Notes under the pieces: model-generated
Told to the model about the DNA's origin: nothing
Database searches by the model: none
The model's input: the letters and a program-made list of their open reading frames with translations, nothing else
Translations under genes and position numbers: made by a program
Assembly (NCBI GenBank): GCA_030704615.1
Contig: CM060731.1
Location: forward strand, 42,902,001-42,966,000
Direction of reading: 5' to 3'
DNA from: Takakia lepidozioides
Taxonomy: Eukaryota; Streptophyta; Takakiopsida; Takakiales; Takakiaceae
Length of the DNA stretch: 64,000 bases
Shown: piece after piece, positions 39,974 through 51,518 of the stretch
How the letters are laid out: the number at the start of each line of letters is the position of its first letter
Position numbering within the stretch: position 1 is the first letter of the stretch

Positions 39974-42360
39974 TCAAGGGGAAGTGATTTTGGAGTACAG
40001 TATCAGCATGATTTCACCGCCATTATCGAACACCCTTTCGAGGTACCTCCTCAAGTCACGTTCCCCAGCACAGAATTTTACTGGGGAATGATTCTTACTG
40101 TCCAGATCAAACCAATCGCCGAGGAATTTCCGGAAGGCGACCCAATGTCCCGATCCGTTGTCTACAATGAGGCCCAGGAGTCTGGGACCATATACCCTCA
40201 AGTTCAATCCTGCAAGACCATTGCGGGGATCCATCTGGACCACCACCATCCCCTTCCCCTCCATAGCTCTAACTAGCACTTGCTCATCATACCATCCTAA
40301 GAATTTGTTATGGTGACTGCCGAAAATCTTGCGTAAGAAGGGGGTTGACTCATCATGCCGTATTGACTCTGCGATACTATCCAGTTCCTTTCGCGTGAAT
40401 GCGGGATCCTGTATCAACACCAATCAGTAATGAAAAAGTGCAAACAAATCTCATATGATTTTGCCATACTGCGTAGAGAAAGAAACAGACAAACGAGAGA
40501 GGGAGAGAAAGAGAGAGCACGAGTTAACTTCCTTCGTGTGGTTAGATGTGGGTTTTTCCCAGAGTGGGTATGGGCAGAGTTTGAGTTTCAACGACGTAGA
40601 GAAAGACTCCCGATACGTAAGGGTGTACGTCCTCTTCCTAATTTAGCAAACAAATAAACAGAAGAAAGAGATTAAGAAACTTTAAACGTCGACACAGGGC
40701 CCAGCCACCAGATAGGAACGAATGTAACAGTCCAAGAGCGCCGTTGCAAATGAGTGATCCTGGTGTGAAGCCCTACAACAGGAAATGAGGCCAAAGCAGG
40801 GACCAGGGTTGCGAGCAACTTCACGCATTTCTCGCCGGGATGTTATGGCTGACAGGCCGTGAAACAAATTTATGTCTTGATCTCCTTTCTGTAGGTGTGA
40901 TCCGGTTAGATTAAAAGATAAGAGGGTGGAAGAGTGAGCCAAATCACGTCCCACCTAAAAGGAGACATTCAAGTGAGAGGGAGGAAGGTTGCAAATTGTG
41001 TCCAAAAACGGCTTCACCTCGATGATCCGCAGCCCGGATTGCAGCAGTAGCCAGCCAAATGGGAAGCCTGCTTTTCAAAGCCTAGGTTGCGAACAAGGAC
41101 ACTATATTATGTTTGCGAGGTGTCGTAGTGGGCTCTAGACAATAGAATCGTCTTCAACCGGAGTGAAAATTCATGAGTCGGTCGTCATCCACAGCAGGAG
41201 CCTTGCTTCTAGTCGCCCTTTTGTCATTACAACTCCGAGTTTGAACTAGATTTGTACCATCCAGCGACGGATAGAATCATAGACCGTCGACCTCTAACCT
41301 ACCGCCAAGAGAAACGCACTGATCATATTCGAATCATATCATCACTACTTCTATCCACAATCTAGATACCGAGAAGTTATTGCAGGTTACGCCCACTTTT
41401 GGACTTTGAATGCCACCGACTCAAACTGTGATAATCAAGTTCGGTTTGCACTCACTACCATTTTGAAGCAGCTGTAATACAACAACATCTGTCTGTTTCT
41501 AAAGCCCTTCTAAAGAAGTATGTCTCCTCGTAGAGATTGATAACTCAGCCAAAGATTTTAATCTTCCTCCCATCATAAATTCCAGACGGTTTTCAATTTT
41601 CAAAGATAAGTTTGTGGCGAGCCTAGTAATGGCGCATCATGTTATTAAAGCAGGAATTTCCATGTCTTAAATTAGGGAGGCTGTTATTAAAGCAGGAATG
41701 GCATCGAAATTGAGTAGATTCTCTTTTTAGGAGAATTGTGGGCCCATCACCAATGATCCCACAACCTTGGCTTTATTCTGGCAGGCACATTCTTCACATT
41801 CTGGTGGCAGGGAAACGCACCTGCAAGAGATTATTCATAGCATGTAGAAGACCTAACTGCAATCGCTGCTTCTCGTGGTAAAGCGTGGCGCAAACAGGTA
41901 ACGGATCCCTGGGCCCCTCTCCCTCTTCAGGAACTTCCTCTCCAGGTCCTAAGTCTTCAAGCTGATATTCATGATTCACACACTGCGCACAACTCCCGCT
42001 CCCTGGCGTATCCCAACCAATGCCCAACTGATACGAGAACAACAACAACGACACAACTCCAATCGAAATTCCTGCAATACAATGCCGCTTCCTCCCCTGG
42101 AAAATGAAACTTCTTTTCGGAACATCTGTCTCTTTCCCCTTTTCAGAATTTTCTACTCTGGTTTTGCTTCTCCGTTCTCTCTTGATTCTCGGACTCCCGA
42201 CTCTCCTCCGCCTCGGCCGTCCTGGACTTCTCCCTCTCTCTACCGTCCTTGGTCGTCTCGATGGGGATCTACTGCCCGACCTCGAAGCCCGCTTCCCAGC
42301 GGCCATGCCCAACCGCCTCCTTCTCTCCCCCTTCTTCACACACCCCCAACACCTCCACAT
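39974..42360 (-). CDS. Josephin-domain protein with N-terminal RS-rich region and membrane anchor; catalytic Cys replaced by Gly
   Basis: Two exons on the minus strand: 41821-42360 and 39974-40408, joined in phase 0 (CTTGCAG|GTGCGT and GATACAG|GATCCC), 324 aa. An alternative start at 42306 (MAAGKRAS) removes 18 residues. Residues about 20-70 are Arg/Ser/Pro-rich, about 94-112 form a hydrophobic helix (IAGISIGVVSLLLFSYQLGI), and the Josephin domain runs from about 160 to the end. Family motifs: YHEKQRLQ..LLHAMNNLLQ, FTRKELDSIAE, GHWVAFR (catalytic His, about H268) and WFDLDS (catalytic Asp or Asn). Josephins are Cys-type deubiquitinases. The Cys expected between YHEKQRLQL and LLHAMNN is GGT (Gly170), so hydrolase activity should be lost if the sequence is right. 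The reading frame is otherwise intact. Confidence 0.85.
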
Positions 42361-42474
42361 TCATCCATGCTTCATCCACGGAAGCAATTTTCTTTATTTT
42401 CTTTCAATAAAAGAGAAAAACATTTAGTACAATTAAATTAGTTTTTTTTTTTTTTTGCTAACAGGGAGAAATTC

Positions 42475-42715
42475 TTAACTTACAATTCCCTGTTCTCTGG
42501 TGGACGAAATCGCCAAACTTCTCCAAATAAAATATAAATTATGGATGAATTTTCCATATAAATGGATGAAAATACAGAGTATGGAAAATCATTAACTTAC
42601 CTGTTTTCTGATGGATGAAATCGCCAAACTTCTCCAAAAGAAATATAAATTATGGATGAATTTTCCAAATATGGATGATATAAATGGATGAAAGTACAGA
42701 GTAGGATGATTCTAT
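42475..42715. repeat. tandem duplication of about 120 bp, two units
   Basis: Both units contain TGGACGAAATCGCCAAACTT (or a TGGATGAAATC variant) followed by AAATATAAATTATGGATGAA and end in TGGATGAAAATACAGAGTA-like sequence. Confidence 0.85.
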
Positions 42716-42790
42716 CCAGTGGAAATATGGCTATTTCTTGCAAAACTCAGTAGCCACTCCTGTTATTTTCCAAATTTCAAAAACAAAAAC
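42660..42790. repeat. dispersed repeat Q, copy 1
   Basis: It shares AATATGGATGATAT, AATGGATGAAAGTA, GATGATTCTATCC and TTGCAAAACTC-GTAGCCACTC with 58585-58735 in the same order and strand. Confidence 0.75.
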
Positions 42791-42874
42791 ACTGTCAAGT
42801 CGGGTAGCGACACATCAGGTCAGTAATATGTAGGGACAAAATATAAAAAGAAAAGCTTAAGGGGCTACAAGCGG

Positions 42875-42950
42875 GGGCGATTGATGTTCGAACCCGGGAC
42901 GGGCCAGCCCGCAGATCGCTAAGTAAAGAGTTAGCGGCGTTTTAATAAGT
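42875..42950 (-). other. tRNA-like remnant (weak)
   Basis: On the minus strand there is a possible anticodon arm (GCTAA...TTAGC) followed by GGGTTCGAAC, but the T stem does not pair and no D arm or acceptor stem closes. It is more likely a decayed tRNA-derived element than a tRNA gene. Confidence 0.25.
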
Positions 42951-43087
42951 GTCTAGTGTTATAATACGTCGTATGATACGGTGGTGATGCAAATACGTCC
43001 CGTCGCGCCGCCACGGGCAGTCACTTTCTGGATTTGACGTCATCCATTTTATTACGACAACCAGGCAACCCGTTCGTCTTCCTCTCT

Positions 43088-43128
43088 CGCTCTCTCTCTC
43101 TTTCTCTCTTTTCTCTCTCTCTCTCTCG
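43088..43128. repeat. (TC)n microsatellite upstream of the coiled-coil ORF
   Basis: Interrupted TC repeat of about 40 bp, in the presumed 5' leader or promoter of the ORF at 43273. Confidence 0.9.
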
Positions 43129-43272
43129 ACTTGAGAGATTGAGGCTGCGGGCGTGTATTGTTGGGGTCTTTCGGGGATTGTTGTATGTGTTCCAGATGTG
43201 TGGCTTTGGTGGAAAGTCATCCTGCGGGTGTGTCTCATACTTTGGGCCGTGGTTTGTTGTTTCCCTCTTCCA

Positions 43273-44169
43273 ATGGCACCTAGGAAAAATCGGCAGAGGA
43301 AAGCCGTGCCTGAGCTGAAGTTGCCATCTCCACCTTCGGTTCCCTCGTCCGTAGAGCTTCCGTCTCCTCCAGAAAGTGAAAATCTTGGGCCTGATCCACC
43401 TTCAGATAAAATTTCTATAAGATTCCAGATTCTGTACACAGAAGTCTTTCGGGAGCTTAACTTTTCGGAGCTTCCGGTGGACGCAGTGGCTAGGAACCTG
43501 CCTCACTACGCTGGATTTATTGATAGCTGTCACTTGTTGCTGAATCACTACGGGGTTAGCTCTGGTCAGCATTTCGGGGTGAAGTTCATTCCTCAAGTTG
43601 GGGAGAAGATCGCTGCTTCATCATGGTCCAAGATGGGCGGTGCCACTATCATGTTGTATCCCATTACTGAAGCCCAGGTCCCGCTGTACAAGCAAGCTCA
43701 GCATCTGCAGTACATGGAAATCCCTGGGATGGTAGGTGCTCCTCTCTACAAGCAAGCCCAGCACTTACAATCCATGAGCACTAATGAAAAAGTTGATGCC
43801 TTGCTGAAGGTGGTTGAGCCTAAAGCCACGGCAGAGCCCAGCAGTACCGGAGAATCCAAACTTGTTGATAGTTTGACCCAACAGGTCAAGGAGCTGGGAA
43901 GGCTAGTGGCTGCCATGCAGGACGAGAATAGGGAGAGGATGGAGGAATTGTACAGGGAACTTGAGGAGTTCAGGGGGGTCATCGAGGAGCTGAAGAAGGA
44001 GAGGGTTGCAGGAAAAGAGTCTATCGAAAGAGAGCTATTCTTTGAAAGCCGTGCAGGTTTCGCTTCTGCCGGGCCGGAAGAGCTTGATGGGAACTGGAAA
44101 CCAGCCCGCAGTGTCAGGAAGCAGCGGCCCAGCGTCTCTCGGTGCGAGAACTGTGCTCAGCGCTTGTAA
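43273..44169 (+). CDS. unrecognised intronless ORF, about 298 aa, proline-rich N-terminus and C-terminal coiled coil
   Basis: ATG at 43273 (MAPRKNRQRK). The frame is open 40 codons upstream, but that leader is hydrophobic and follows a TC microsatellite, so I prefer this start. Residues about 11-50 are Pro/Ser-rich. The middle (ISIRFQILYTEVFRELNF, HYAGFIDSCHLLLNHYGV) is globular-looking. A 20-residue unit is then duplicated (PLYKQAQHLQYM / PLYKQAQHLQSM). Residues about 205-265 form a charged heptad-like helix (LVDSLTQQVKELGRLVAAMQ, EELYRELEEFRGVIEELKK). The last residues include CENCAQRL. I recognise no enzyme or transposon motif. It could be a lineage-specific gene or part of an uncharacterised mobile element. 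Confidence 0.6.
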   Translation: MAPRKNRQRKAVPELKLPSPPSVPSSVELPSPPESENLGPDPPSDKISIRFQILYTEVFRELNFSELPVDAVARNLPHYAGFIDSCHLLLNHYGVSSGQHFGVKFIPQVGEKIAASSWSKMGGATIMLYPITEAQVPLYKQAQHLQYMEIPGMVGAPLYKQAQHLQSMSTNEKVDALLKVVEPKATAEPSSTGESKLVDSLTQQVKELGRLVAAMQDENRERMEELYRELEEFRGVIEELKKERVAGKESIERELFFESRAGFASAGPEELDGNWKPARSVRKQRPSVSRCENCAQRL

Positions 44170-45899
44170 TTTTGAAGGTTAATCAAGGGAAGCTTGTGCG
44201 TATTCCTGCAGCATGAGAGTGACCGAGAAATACATCATTATCCTATCGGAGAGAGCGAGCGCGCGCGAGAGGTACTCGGTTCACCGCGGCTGTAGTCTTA
44301 GACGACATTGGAGAGTTATCAGTAGAACACTTGTAACTAGTATCTTGAGGGAACCATAGCCATCGACGGGCTTTGCTAGCAGCCCACAAAATTTGTCATT
44401 CAGTTGGCATTCAACCCCAATCTGATAACTTCAAACATCTTTTGCTACACATTTCCAGGCGCTTTTCGAGCAATCCTCCCTCTGTCTCACTCATACTGCT
44501 CACTGTAATTTGCACTGTGCGTCAAGTTAGGATGATGTTTCATGGCTTCACTCTGGGCACTTGTACAGTTTGAGAAGTTGGGACCTTTAACAAATTCGCA
44601 GTTTCGATTTCTCTTTCTCTTTCACCTGCTGCATATGTAATTCGAATTTCCAGAAGTGCTTGAACGATTTTCATGAACACAGACCTCGTCATTCACCATT
44701 AGCCGAGTCATTTGGTTTTTGGTATGGGGGTAGGTGAAGGCCAATCCTCTGGGCGTGGGTTCTTTCACCACCTTTGTTTTGTGAGTACGGGTCGAGTGCT
44801 CGCACCAAATTGATAAAGAGGTATAGAGGAAATGTGCAATGCCATAAGCAGTTTCGGAATGGTTGTGGGCCCTCTCTTGCACTCCACTTCGCCTGCACGC
44901 TGCGTTGATCAAGCACTTGCTTATCACAACCTTTATGCTCCTCCACACCAGGCCCTGTGGTCATTGCACGCTTAAGGCTCCTGCACTGTATATCTCATTG
45001 TGTAAACTACTGCACTCTCTCTCCTCTCTTTTTGCAAATGCCTTTCCTCCCTGACAAAGTGGACGAGGGGCTAATGATCAGAAGGCTGTGGCTGTCTAAA
45101 ACAACTTCCTCGCTCTCTTTCTTCCTCTGATTCAATGCATCGCCCTTCTACATGGGTCTTCTACTTCCGATTATGAGAAAGTGATCTTCGACAGTCTGCA
45201 CATAGCAAAAGGTTGGTGAAAGTTTAGCCCATATTCTCTGCTTTTGTACATGATGCTTCTACGTGTTGTCTATTTTATTTTAGCCAATATGGAACCTCTC
45301 AGGTCGATTCACCCCACTTAATTTTGTTGTGTTGTGGAACACATTGCAGGCAGGACACAAGTGAATGGTGGCCCCCATGAAATAAAGAGATTTCGAAGAC
45401 ATCCAAGCAACACTGTCATGGCCAGTTGTGTCTTCTATCAGCAAATCAGCAAAAGCTGGCTGCAAAGAGCCTGGCCCTATCAAACATGAACCTTACAATT
45501 GGTACTTGAAATTTACTAAGCGCCCACAGGAAAATAATTTCATATCATCAAGCTGTATGTCATTGACTATGAAGCAATGTACCTAAAATAGAGCATATAC
45601 ACACAAAATGATTGTTGTACACTACTCTGCACAGGGAATTGCGCTCCTGGTGTGCACTGATAACAATTTGTATATAACTCTGAAGAATGCAAGCACCTAA
45701 TGATAATTTCCTATTTGACCAAGCCTTGGTTGTGATGGGGTTTCACCAGATGAGAGTTGGAGAGATTGGAAACTTGATTGAATTGCAGATGCCTAACCTA
45801 ACAAAACTGCACCTTCTCCGGACTCTTAGGCAAATGAGAATTACACCACCACTGGGAGAAAAATGATGCTTGTAGCTTTCAAAGGGACAAGTCATTCAA
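44170..45899. other. spacer between the coiled-coil ORF and the resolvase 3' end
   Basis: It includes a short alternating purine-pyrimidine run (GCGCGCG near 44260) and otherwise nothing recognised. Confidence 0.5.
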
Positions 45900-48800
45900 T
45901 CAGAATGGTGGAGTGGGGATATAACCCTTGCCAAATGCTGCTATGAGAAGAGCCTCAGCTCGGCCTGCACACCAACCAACCTCATGCTATTAGCCTTTAT
46001 TTTTCAGAACTTGGGCAGTTACCAGGGTCTTCATACATGTCGAGCAAGGGCTGTATGCAGTTCTGAACAAATATATACCCTAGTAGCTGAATGTGCTCAT
46101 TAGGCCTCCAACCATCACTAAAGTATAGTCCAGTGGGGCTTACTTTCAGAAACTAAATTGAATGCAGACAGATCGAGTGCCACATCTTTCAACTTGTATC
46201 CCAGCAAGCGAATGCCGAACCATGAAGAGTGAAAGTATATTTGTGTACTTCTATACCATCAGAGCAGGTTATTATATAAGATTGGGTGACAACTTAAGTA
46301 TGAAATTGCCATACGACTTTTCATGTCAAAGAACATCCATAGAGAGAAGACAGATTTAATACCTCTGAAGGACAAATAGAGAGGATACAACAGCGCCTTG
46401 ACTGAAAGGAAGATCAAACTTACCATGGTCTTTCTTCCGCCGGAGCTGTGGAGACAAAGCCGGGAACAGTGATGACGCCAGGGCCCGACTATCATCCTGC
46501 GCCCTCAACCTCAGTTTTTTCCAATTTAACCCTGCGTACAAGGAATATGTTGACAGCATTGATGTCAAGAAGGGTACCAAAAACTGTTTTACTACTGGTA
46601 GTACGAGATGATCAATACCTTGCTGTACTCTCTACCAGCAATTCCCATGGCAGCCTTCCACGTCTGTGCTCGCACTGGCACCACCCTGAATCCCAAGGCC
46701 ATCAAGATACCAACCCAGACTCCATAGCCAAAGCCTGTGCCATACCATCCCTGCATCACACGGTGCTTTTGGTGACAATGCCTTCATGGAAAGGTCAAAG
46801 TCAATACAACAAAACTCAGGTTTCCAAACAAACGAATCCGAAACAAACTCCTCTGCCTCCTTTACACTTTAATACTTTTCCCTTCCCTTAACCCCTGAGC
46901 AGACACCCTTCTGAGCAGTGCCTCATGAATCTGGGACAACAACACATTCTGCAGTCAGTACAGCTGGATTGTAGCATTTCCAACACATACGTGCACATCC
47001 GCATGCTACTAAGAAAGTAGTTTTGGGTTTGCTTACTGGCCTGCTTGCCATCCTTAGCAAATGGCATGGCCTGTTCCACATATGCCACACTTCCTGCAAA
47101 CTTTGGAACCCTCCATGGTCAAAAAAAGACACAGCATCAACTTCAATACACAGACACATCGAGATGGTGACTCACACACACACAACATGCGTACTCTTAA
47201 AGGAAAAACGTATGCCATCTCCAAAGCTGTGTTACATGAGATAAGTCACAGAGAGTACCCTGGGGTGCATTGAGTTGATGCATCATGGTAACAATTGAAT
47301 GGGCATCATGACGGCGGCGCATGGTTTTGCCAACCATCACTTTCACACATGGCACATCAATTACCTGCTCAATCCATGCCAATTATTTCACTTACATGCA
47401 GGATTTGTGCTGCCTAGACATATTATGAGACCTCATCTCTGACTGAAGGTCACTGTTATTTGCAGAACAGCGTGGAGGTGTTGATCAATCCCCAATACCA
47501 TAATGTCATGCATTGCCAGAGCTATCCAGCAGGAGAGTGGTAGAGCACACCACCCTTCCCCAGAAAAACAAAGGAGGGGAGAGAGTAGAAGCCAGAAGAG
47601 AGCATGTAGACCTTAAAATATGGGAAAGCTCCTACGGGCAATTTACAAGCCTGAAAAGGCCAACCCACACAAAGCTTGCTACAAGTAAAAAGCACCAGAG
47701 GGGAACAAGAATGCCTAGAAGACAAGCTGTACACCAAGTAAAGTGCAGCAGTAGCAAACACAGACTTCTATTTGCAAACTGCCAATATTTGGAGGAGAGT
47801 TGCACCAATGAGGATAATGCACAGTATGCCTTTATTCTCTGCATCTGGTGTGGTTATCATTCCCTGGCCCTGCCAGGGCAGCATTTCTTGGTTGCCAAGG
47901 TTGTGATTGAGGGTTGGGGCTCATAAAGCTTGCTTGGGATTGTTACCCTCTTTCCTCACCAAGAGAGTAGAAAGAAAGAAAGATTGGGTCGGCAGAAGGC
48001 CCAAAGGACCCAAGGGACAGAGAACAAGACAGCGAGAAGAGAGAGAGAGAGAGAGAGAGAGTTCTGACAGAAGTCGTACAGCAGAATAGGGAGGGAGAGA
48101 AAAACTAAGCAGCCTACCTCAGCTTGGGTGCCCTGTTCCTTGAGCACAGCTATCGCACCGGATACATCGGGGTCGATACCAACTACACACACATCTCCTG
48201 GAGTCCCAGCCACCTGAACATCAAGAGTCCAGACCACTGTTTGTTTTCAAGGCTGAAGGAAGAGCAAGCCTAATCCATCACTGGTAAAACCCTGACAATT
48301 AGATCCCACAAGATCCCAGATTCGCCCAATAAACTTTACATGAGTCCTATGTCTATACTCCTAAAGATCGCACTGATACTCAGGAAAGTAGAGCAGCATA
48401 TTGACACCATACGGAAATCGTAGAAGTTCACCATGAAGTCAAAATCGAACGATTTATTTTCACCAAATTCACCATCCGCATGTACCACAAATGCTCCCCT
48501 TCAAACCTCATTGCATTCTTCAAGAAGTCATACCTCTCCATTGGCATTGATAACACCAATAGTTTCCAATTCGAGTGCCACTTCATCATCTTCTGGATCT
48601 GAGCATCCTTCCACATTTTCATTGGGAAGAAACAAGGGCGGAACCTCAACACCAATGACCAAATTGCGGGCAAGTGCGCCATTGGTAATCCCTAAGCTTT
48701 TCTCAGTCCCCTCCACAACGTCAATGCTCTTTGCCTGCAATGGAGATCCCCCCCTCCTTGAAATTTTTCACATCTGCTTAGGAGTTCTTTGTGAATCCTG

Positions 48801-49330
48801 GCTAATAGCTCCAGCTAGTGAAGGTTGAAACACATCACCCTTATTTCCACTCGTAGGCAATCTCATTAAAGGCCACGAGGAACTCAAGAGGGTGGTCGAG
48901 TGAAATTTTTTAGCTTCTGCTTCTTAATGGAATCCAAAGCTTGATATGGAGCCCTCGGATAAAATTTCGGGGGTTGGTAAATGTGCTATGATTTTGGCCA
49001 TAGCATACATGAGAGACAAGGAAGGTGGACACGATCGGGAAAGTCACGGCACTAGCACACCTCGACAGCCTTGAGTCTCCGCGGCTGCTTTGGATTCACA
49101 TTGACACACGCTCTTGCTTCCGAGTGCACCTGTCGTCTGTGGGAGAATCCGGGCTCCAACAATCCAAGCCACCTCTTGTTACTCTTCCATTCTAGAGTTC
49201 TGGAATGCCTTGAACAACACAACTGTACTGTGCTTGACGGGCTGCAGGATTGGCAGACAGCACCCGTTTTCATCATTATCCCTGCCACGCAAGTTCCCAG
49301 CTTGCATTTGAAAGGTGCCACTGCCAACAT
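45900..49330 (-). CDS. MOC1: MOC1-type chloroplast Holliday-junction resolvase, 8 exons, about 331 aa
   Basis: Exons on the minus strand: 49061-49330, 48534-48734, 48118-48213, 47259-47364, 47041-47093, 46619-46750, 46424-46496, 45900-45964. They total 996 nt and the frame closes on TGA. Exon 1 (MLAVAPFKCKLG...) is Ser/Arg/Cys-rich with few acidic residues, as expected for a plastid transit peptide. Exon 2 is a variable linker. The RuvC-like nuclease fold starts with VVGIDPDVSGAIAVLK (catalytic Asp, about D171), then VIDVPCVKVMVGK, AYVEQAMPFAKDGKQ (catalytic Glu, about E231), GWYGTGFGYGVWVGIL, VVPVRAQTWK, KDDSRALASSLFP, and RRKKDHGRAEALLIAAFGKG with the last acidic residues. In plants this enzyme cuts four-way junctions so chloroplast nucleoids can segregate. 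Intron 5 seems to use a GC donor (CAG|GCCAGT), because the nearby GTAAGC would shift the frame. All expected motifs are intact. Confidence 0.9.
48038..48061. repeat. (GA)n microsatellite in intron 3 of the resolvase gene
   Basis: About 12 uninterrupted GA units. Confidence 0.95.
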
Positions 49331-51518
49331 TCTGTATGCCCTCAGGGTGGTGAGCTCACCCCTGCCTGCCCAATGTTATCTACTTTCGAAAGGACACGAT
49401 TGAAAAGTTCTGCATAGACATAGTTCTCGACTCGCTGTTTCATATTTCACCTCTCTCTGTCCCTCTGAGACTCTCTCGCTCTTTGGGGTTTACTGCTACC
49501 AAACTACTCCAACCCATGACTAGTGAGTACATCCCGCTCTCCCACTCCACTCAATGCTGGAAATTCAGGAAGCACTCACGCCATCTCTAGAGCTGAATTT
49601 GATCCGCCACAAGCAACTGATGTGATCAGGTGAAGATTGCTGTTGGGTTGCCTGAACCCATGAAGATGAATCACACCCAAAAGAGAGAGAAGGGCCTGGA
49701 CCAACGAACGAGAAACGGAGACGCTGGAAGAAGGACAAACAGACCGAGAACTAGATCCTCATACATGAGAACGTGAGAACTGCAAGAATGGGAACGTAGC
49801 CAGGCATCCGGAAGGGTCCGAGGCCAATGACCAACGGTCTCCTCTAGGAGGTTATCCACCCCTGTCCCTCCTAGGAATTATGGCTTGCTTTCTCTTTGGT
49901 ATGAGATCCTGAGAGCAGCGCATTGAATCGCTTGGAAGATTGTGAGAGAGGGTTACAGGATCAGATTGAGGATCAGGCTGCAGGAAGCAAGGAGGAAGGG
50001 GGACTGGGGAAACACCTGCTCGGCCGCCTCCACGAGGGTCCGTCCACGAATCCTTTGTTTTTTGTCTCGTGGGTTTTACAAGAGAAACCGATTTTTTCCA
50101 CACTTTTTGCTGTGGAATCAGCCGCAATCCACACCTGACATGAATTCAGGGTTTGATGTAAGGGCTGGAAAGTTTCAGGACACGAAAGTAAGTGGTTATC
50201 CCAACACTGCTGCTCTACAATGCGCGTGGATTGGGCAGTGCTGTTGTAGCCACAAATTCGATTACGGCAGGTGTGTATGCGAGAATGTTTCACTCATTGA
50301 TTCAATGCTTGCAGGGGCTGATCGCAGCTGCGGGCTCCCCAACAGACGTCGAGGCGATTGTTGCTACCGCCTGCCTGCTCTGTCACCCTCATCCAAGACT
50401 CCATCTGGTTAGGTTTTCATGTGTGTGTGTGATATTAGAGAGACAGAGGGAGCGAGGTGCTTCTGTGTGTATGAACTAGTATTCCTGTTTCTTGCTCTTC
50501 TCCCGGTAACTCCAGTATTCCAACTCCCATAAATTGGGTGAGGAAGGATTTTAGGGTCAGGTTTCGAAGGGGGCATTAAATCCCTCACTTTTTGTGATGA
50601 AGGGTCACGACGTCTTCTCTATAAACTCGTGGATTCTTTGTTTCTCTATCTCCAGTCACTGTGTCATTGGTAGAGTGCCTGCAAATTGTCCCCCATTTAT
50701 GTTTCTATGTCATTGTCCAGGAACCTGATTAAAAGCCCCAAACCTTTCTGTGAAGAATGACATGCCCTCAAATCAGCAGCAGGAAAGGTGCAAACATATA
50801 ATTTACGCCAGCAGGCAGCAAATCTCTCTTTCTTTTGTGTCGTGAATGGATTCATACCTGCCCATACTCATTGTGACTCCCACTGCTGCATTGTTAGTAA
50901 CCTGCTGATTATGAACGCATTTTTGAGGTTCTTCTTTATCATTTGTTGTTCAGAATGTGATGGGTATTGCTGAAAGCAGAGTTAGGGAAGTATGTCGATT
51001 TTCACAGAAACTTGGCTCCAGAATGTTCACAAATTTGGGTCACCAGGCCCTTTAAGATGAGTTGATCTGCTGTCTATTACAATGCAATAGGTCTCACTCA
51101 CACCACAGCCCCAAGGTCGTCTCCGATTTCTGGCACCAGTTCATGTGAGGATATTGTTTGTTTTGATTCAAGTTCAACTTCTTGAATACTTTGGTCCGCT
51201 AAGTCCAACAACCACCCACCTGAACTTGGAGTTCTCCAGCTCATCTGAAAGAGCAAAGAGAGATCTTCTTCATTTGTCTATTCAATCTTCCAAGCACAAA
51301 ACAATCCAACCAAATCTCTTCGAGATGCACAGTACAATTAGAAGTTGATGTGGTTTGAACCAAACTATTCAAGTGACTATCCAAGCAGAGCCTAAGAACA
51401 TAGAACGCCCAGAACAAAAATTAAGAATCACTTGTCAATTCTGCTCTTTCTTCCATGTACATGACCTTGCTTACCTTTCCTAATGTTTCACTGCAGTCAA
51501 AGAAACAAGACCAGGGCG
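49331..51518. promoter_or_regulatory. head-to-head intergenic region of the resolvase and phosphate-carrier genes
   Basis: It must contain both promoters. TTTCACTGCAG at 51486-51496, just upstream of the carrier ATG, looks like a splice acceptor, so the carrier may have an intron in its 5' UTR. Open frames at 49.9-50.4 kb are not recognised as genes. Confidence 0.45.

Noticed and set aside
49671-50412. Overlapping open frames on both strands between the resolvase and carrier genes
   Set aside because: No conserved motif, no convincing splice structure, and different frames of similar length on both strands; treated as non-coding.
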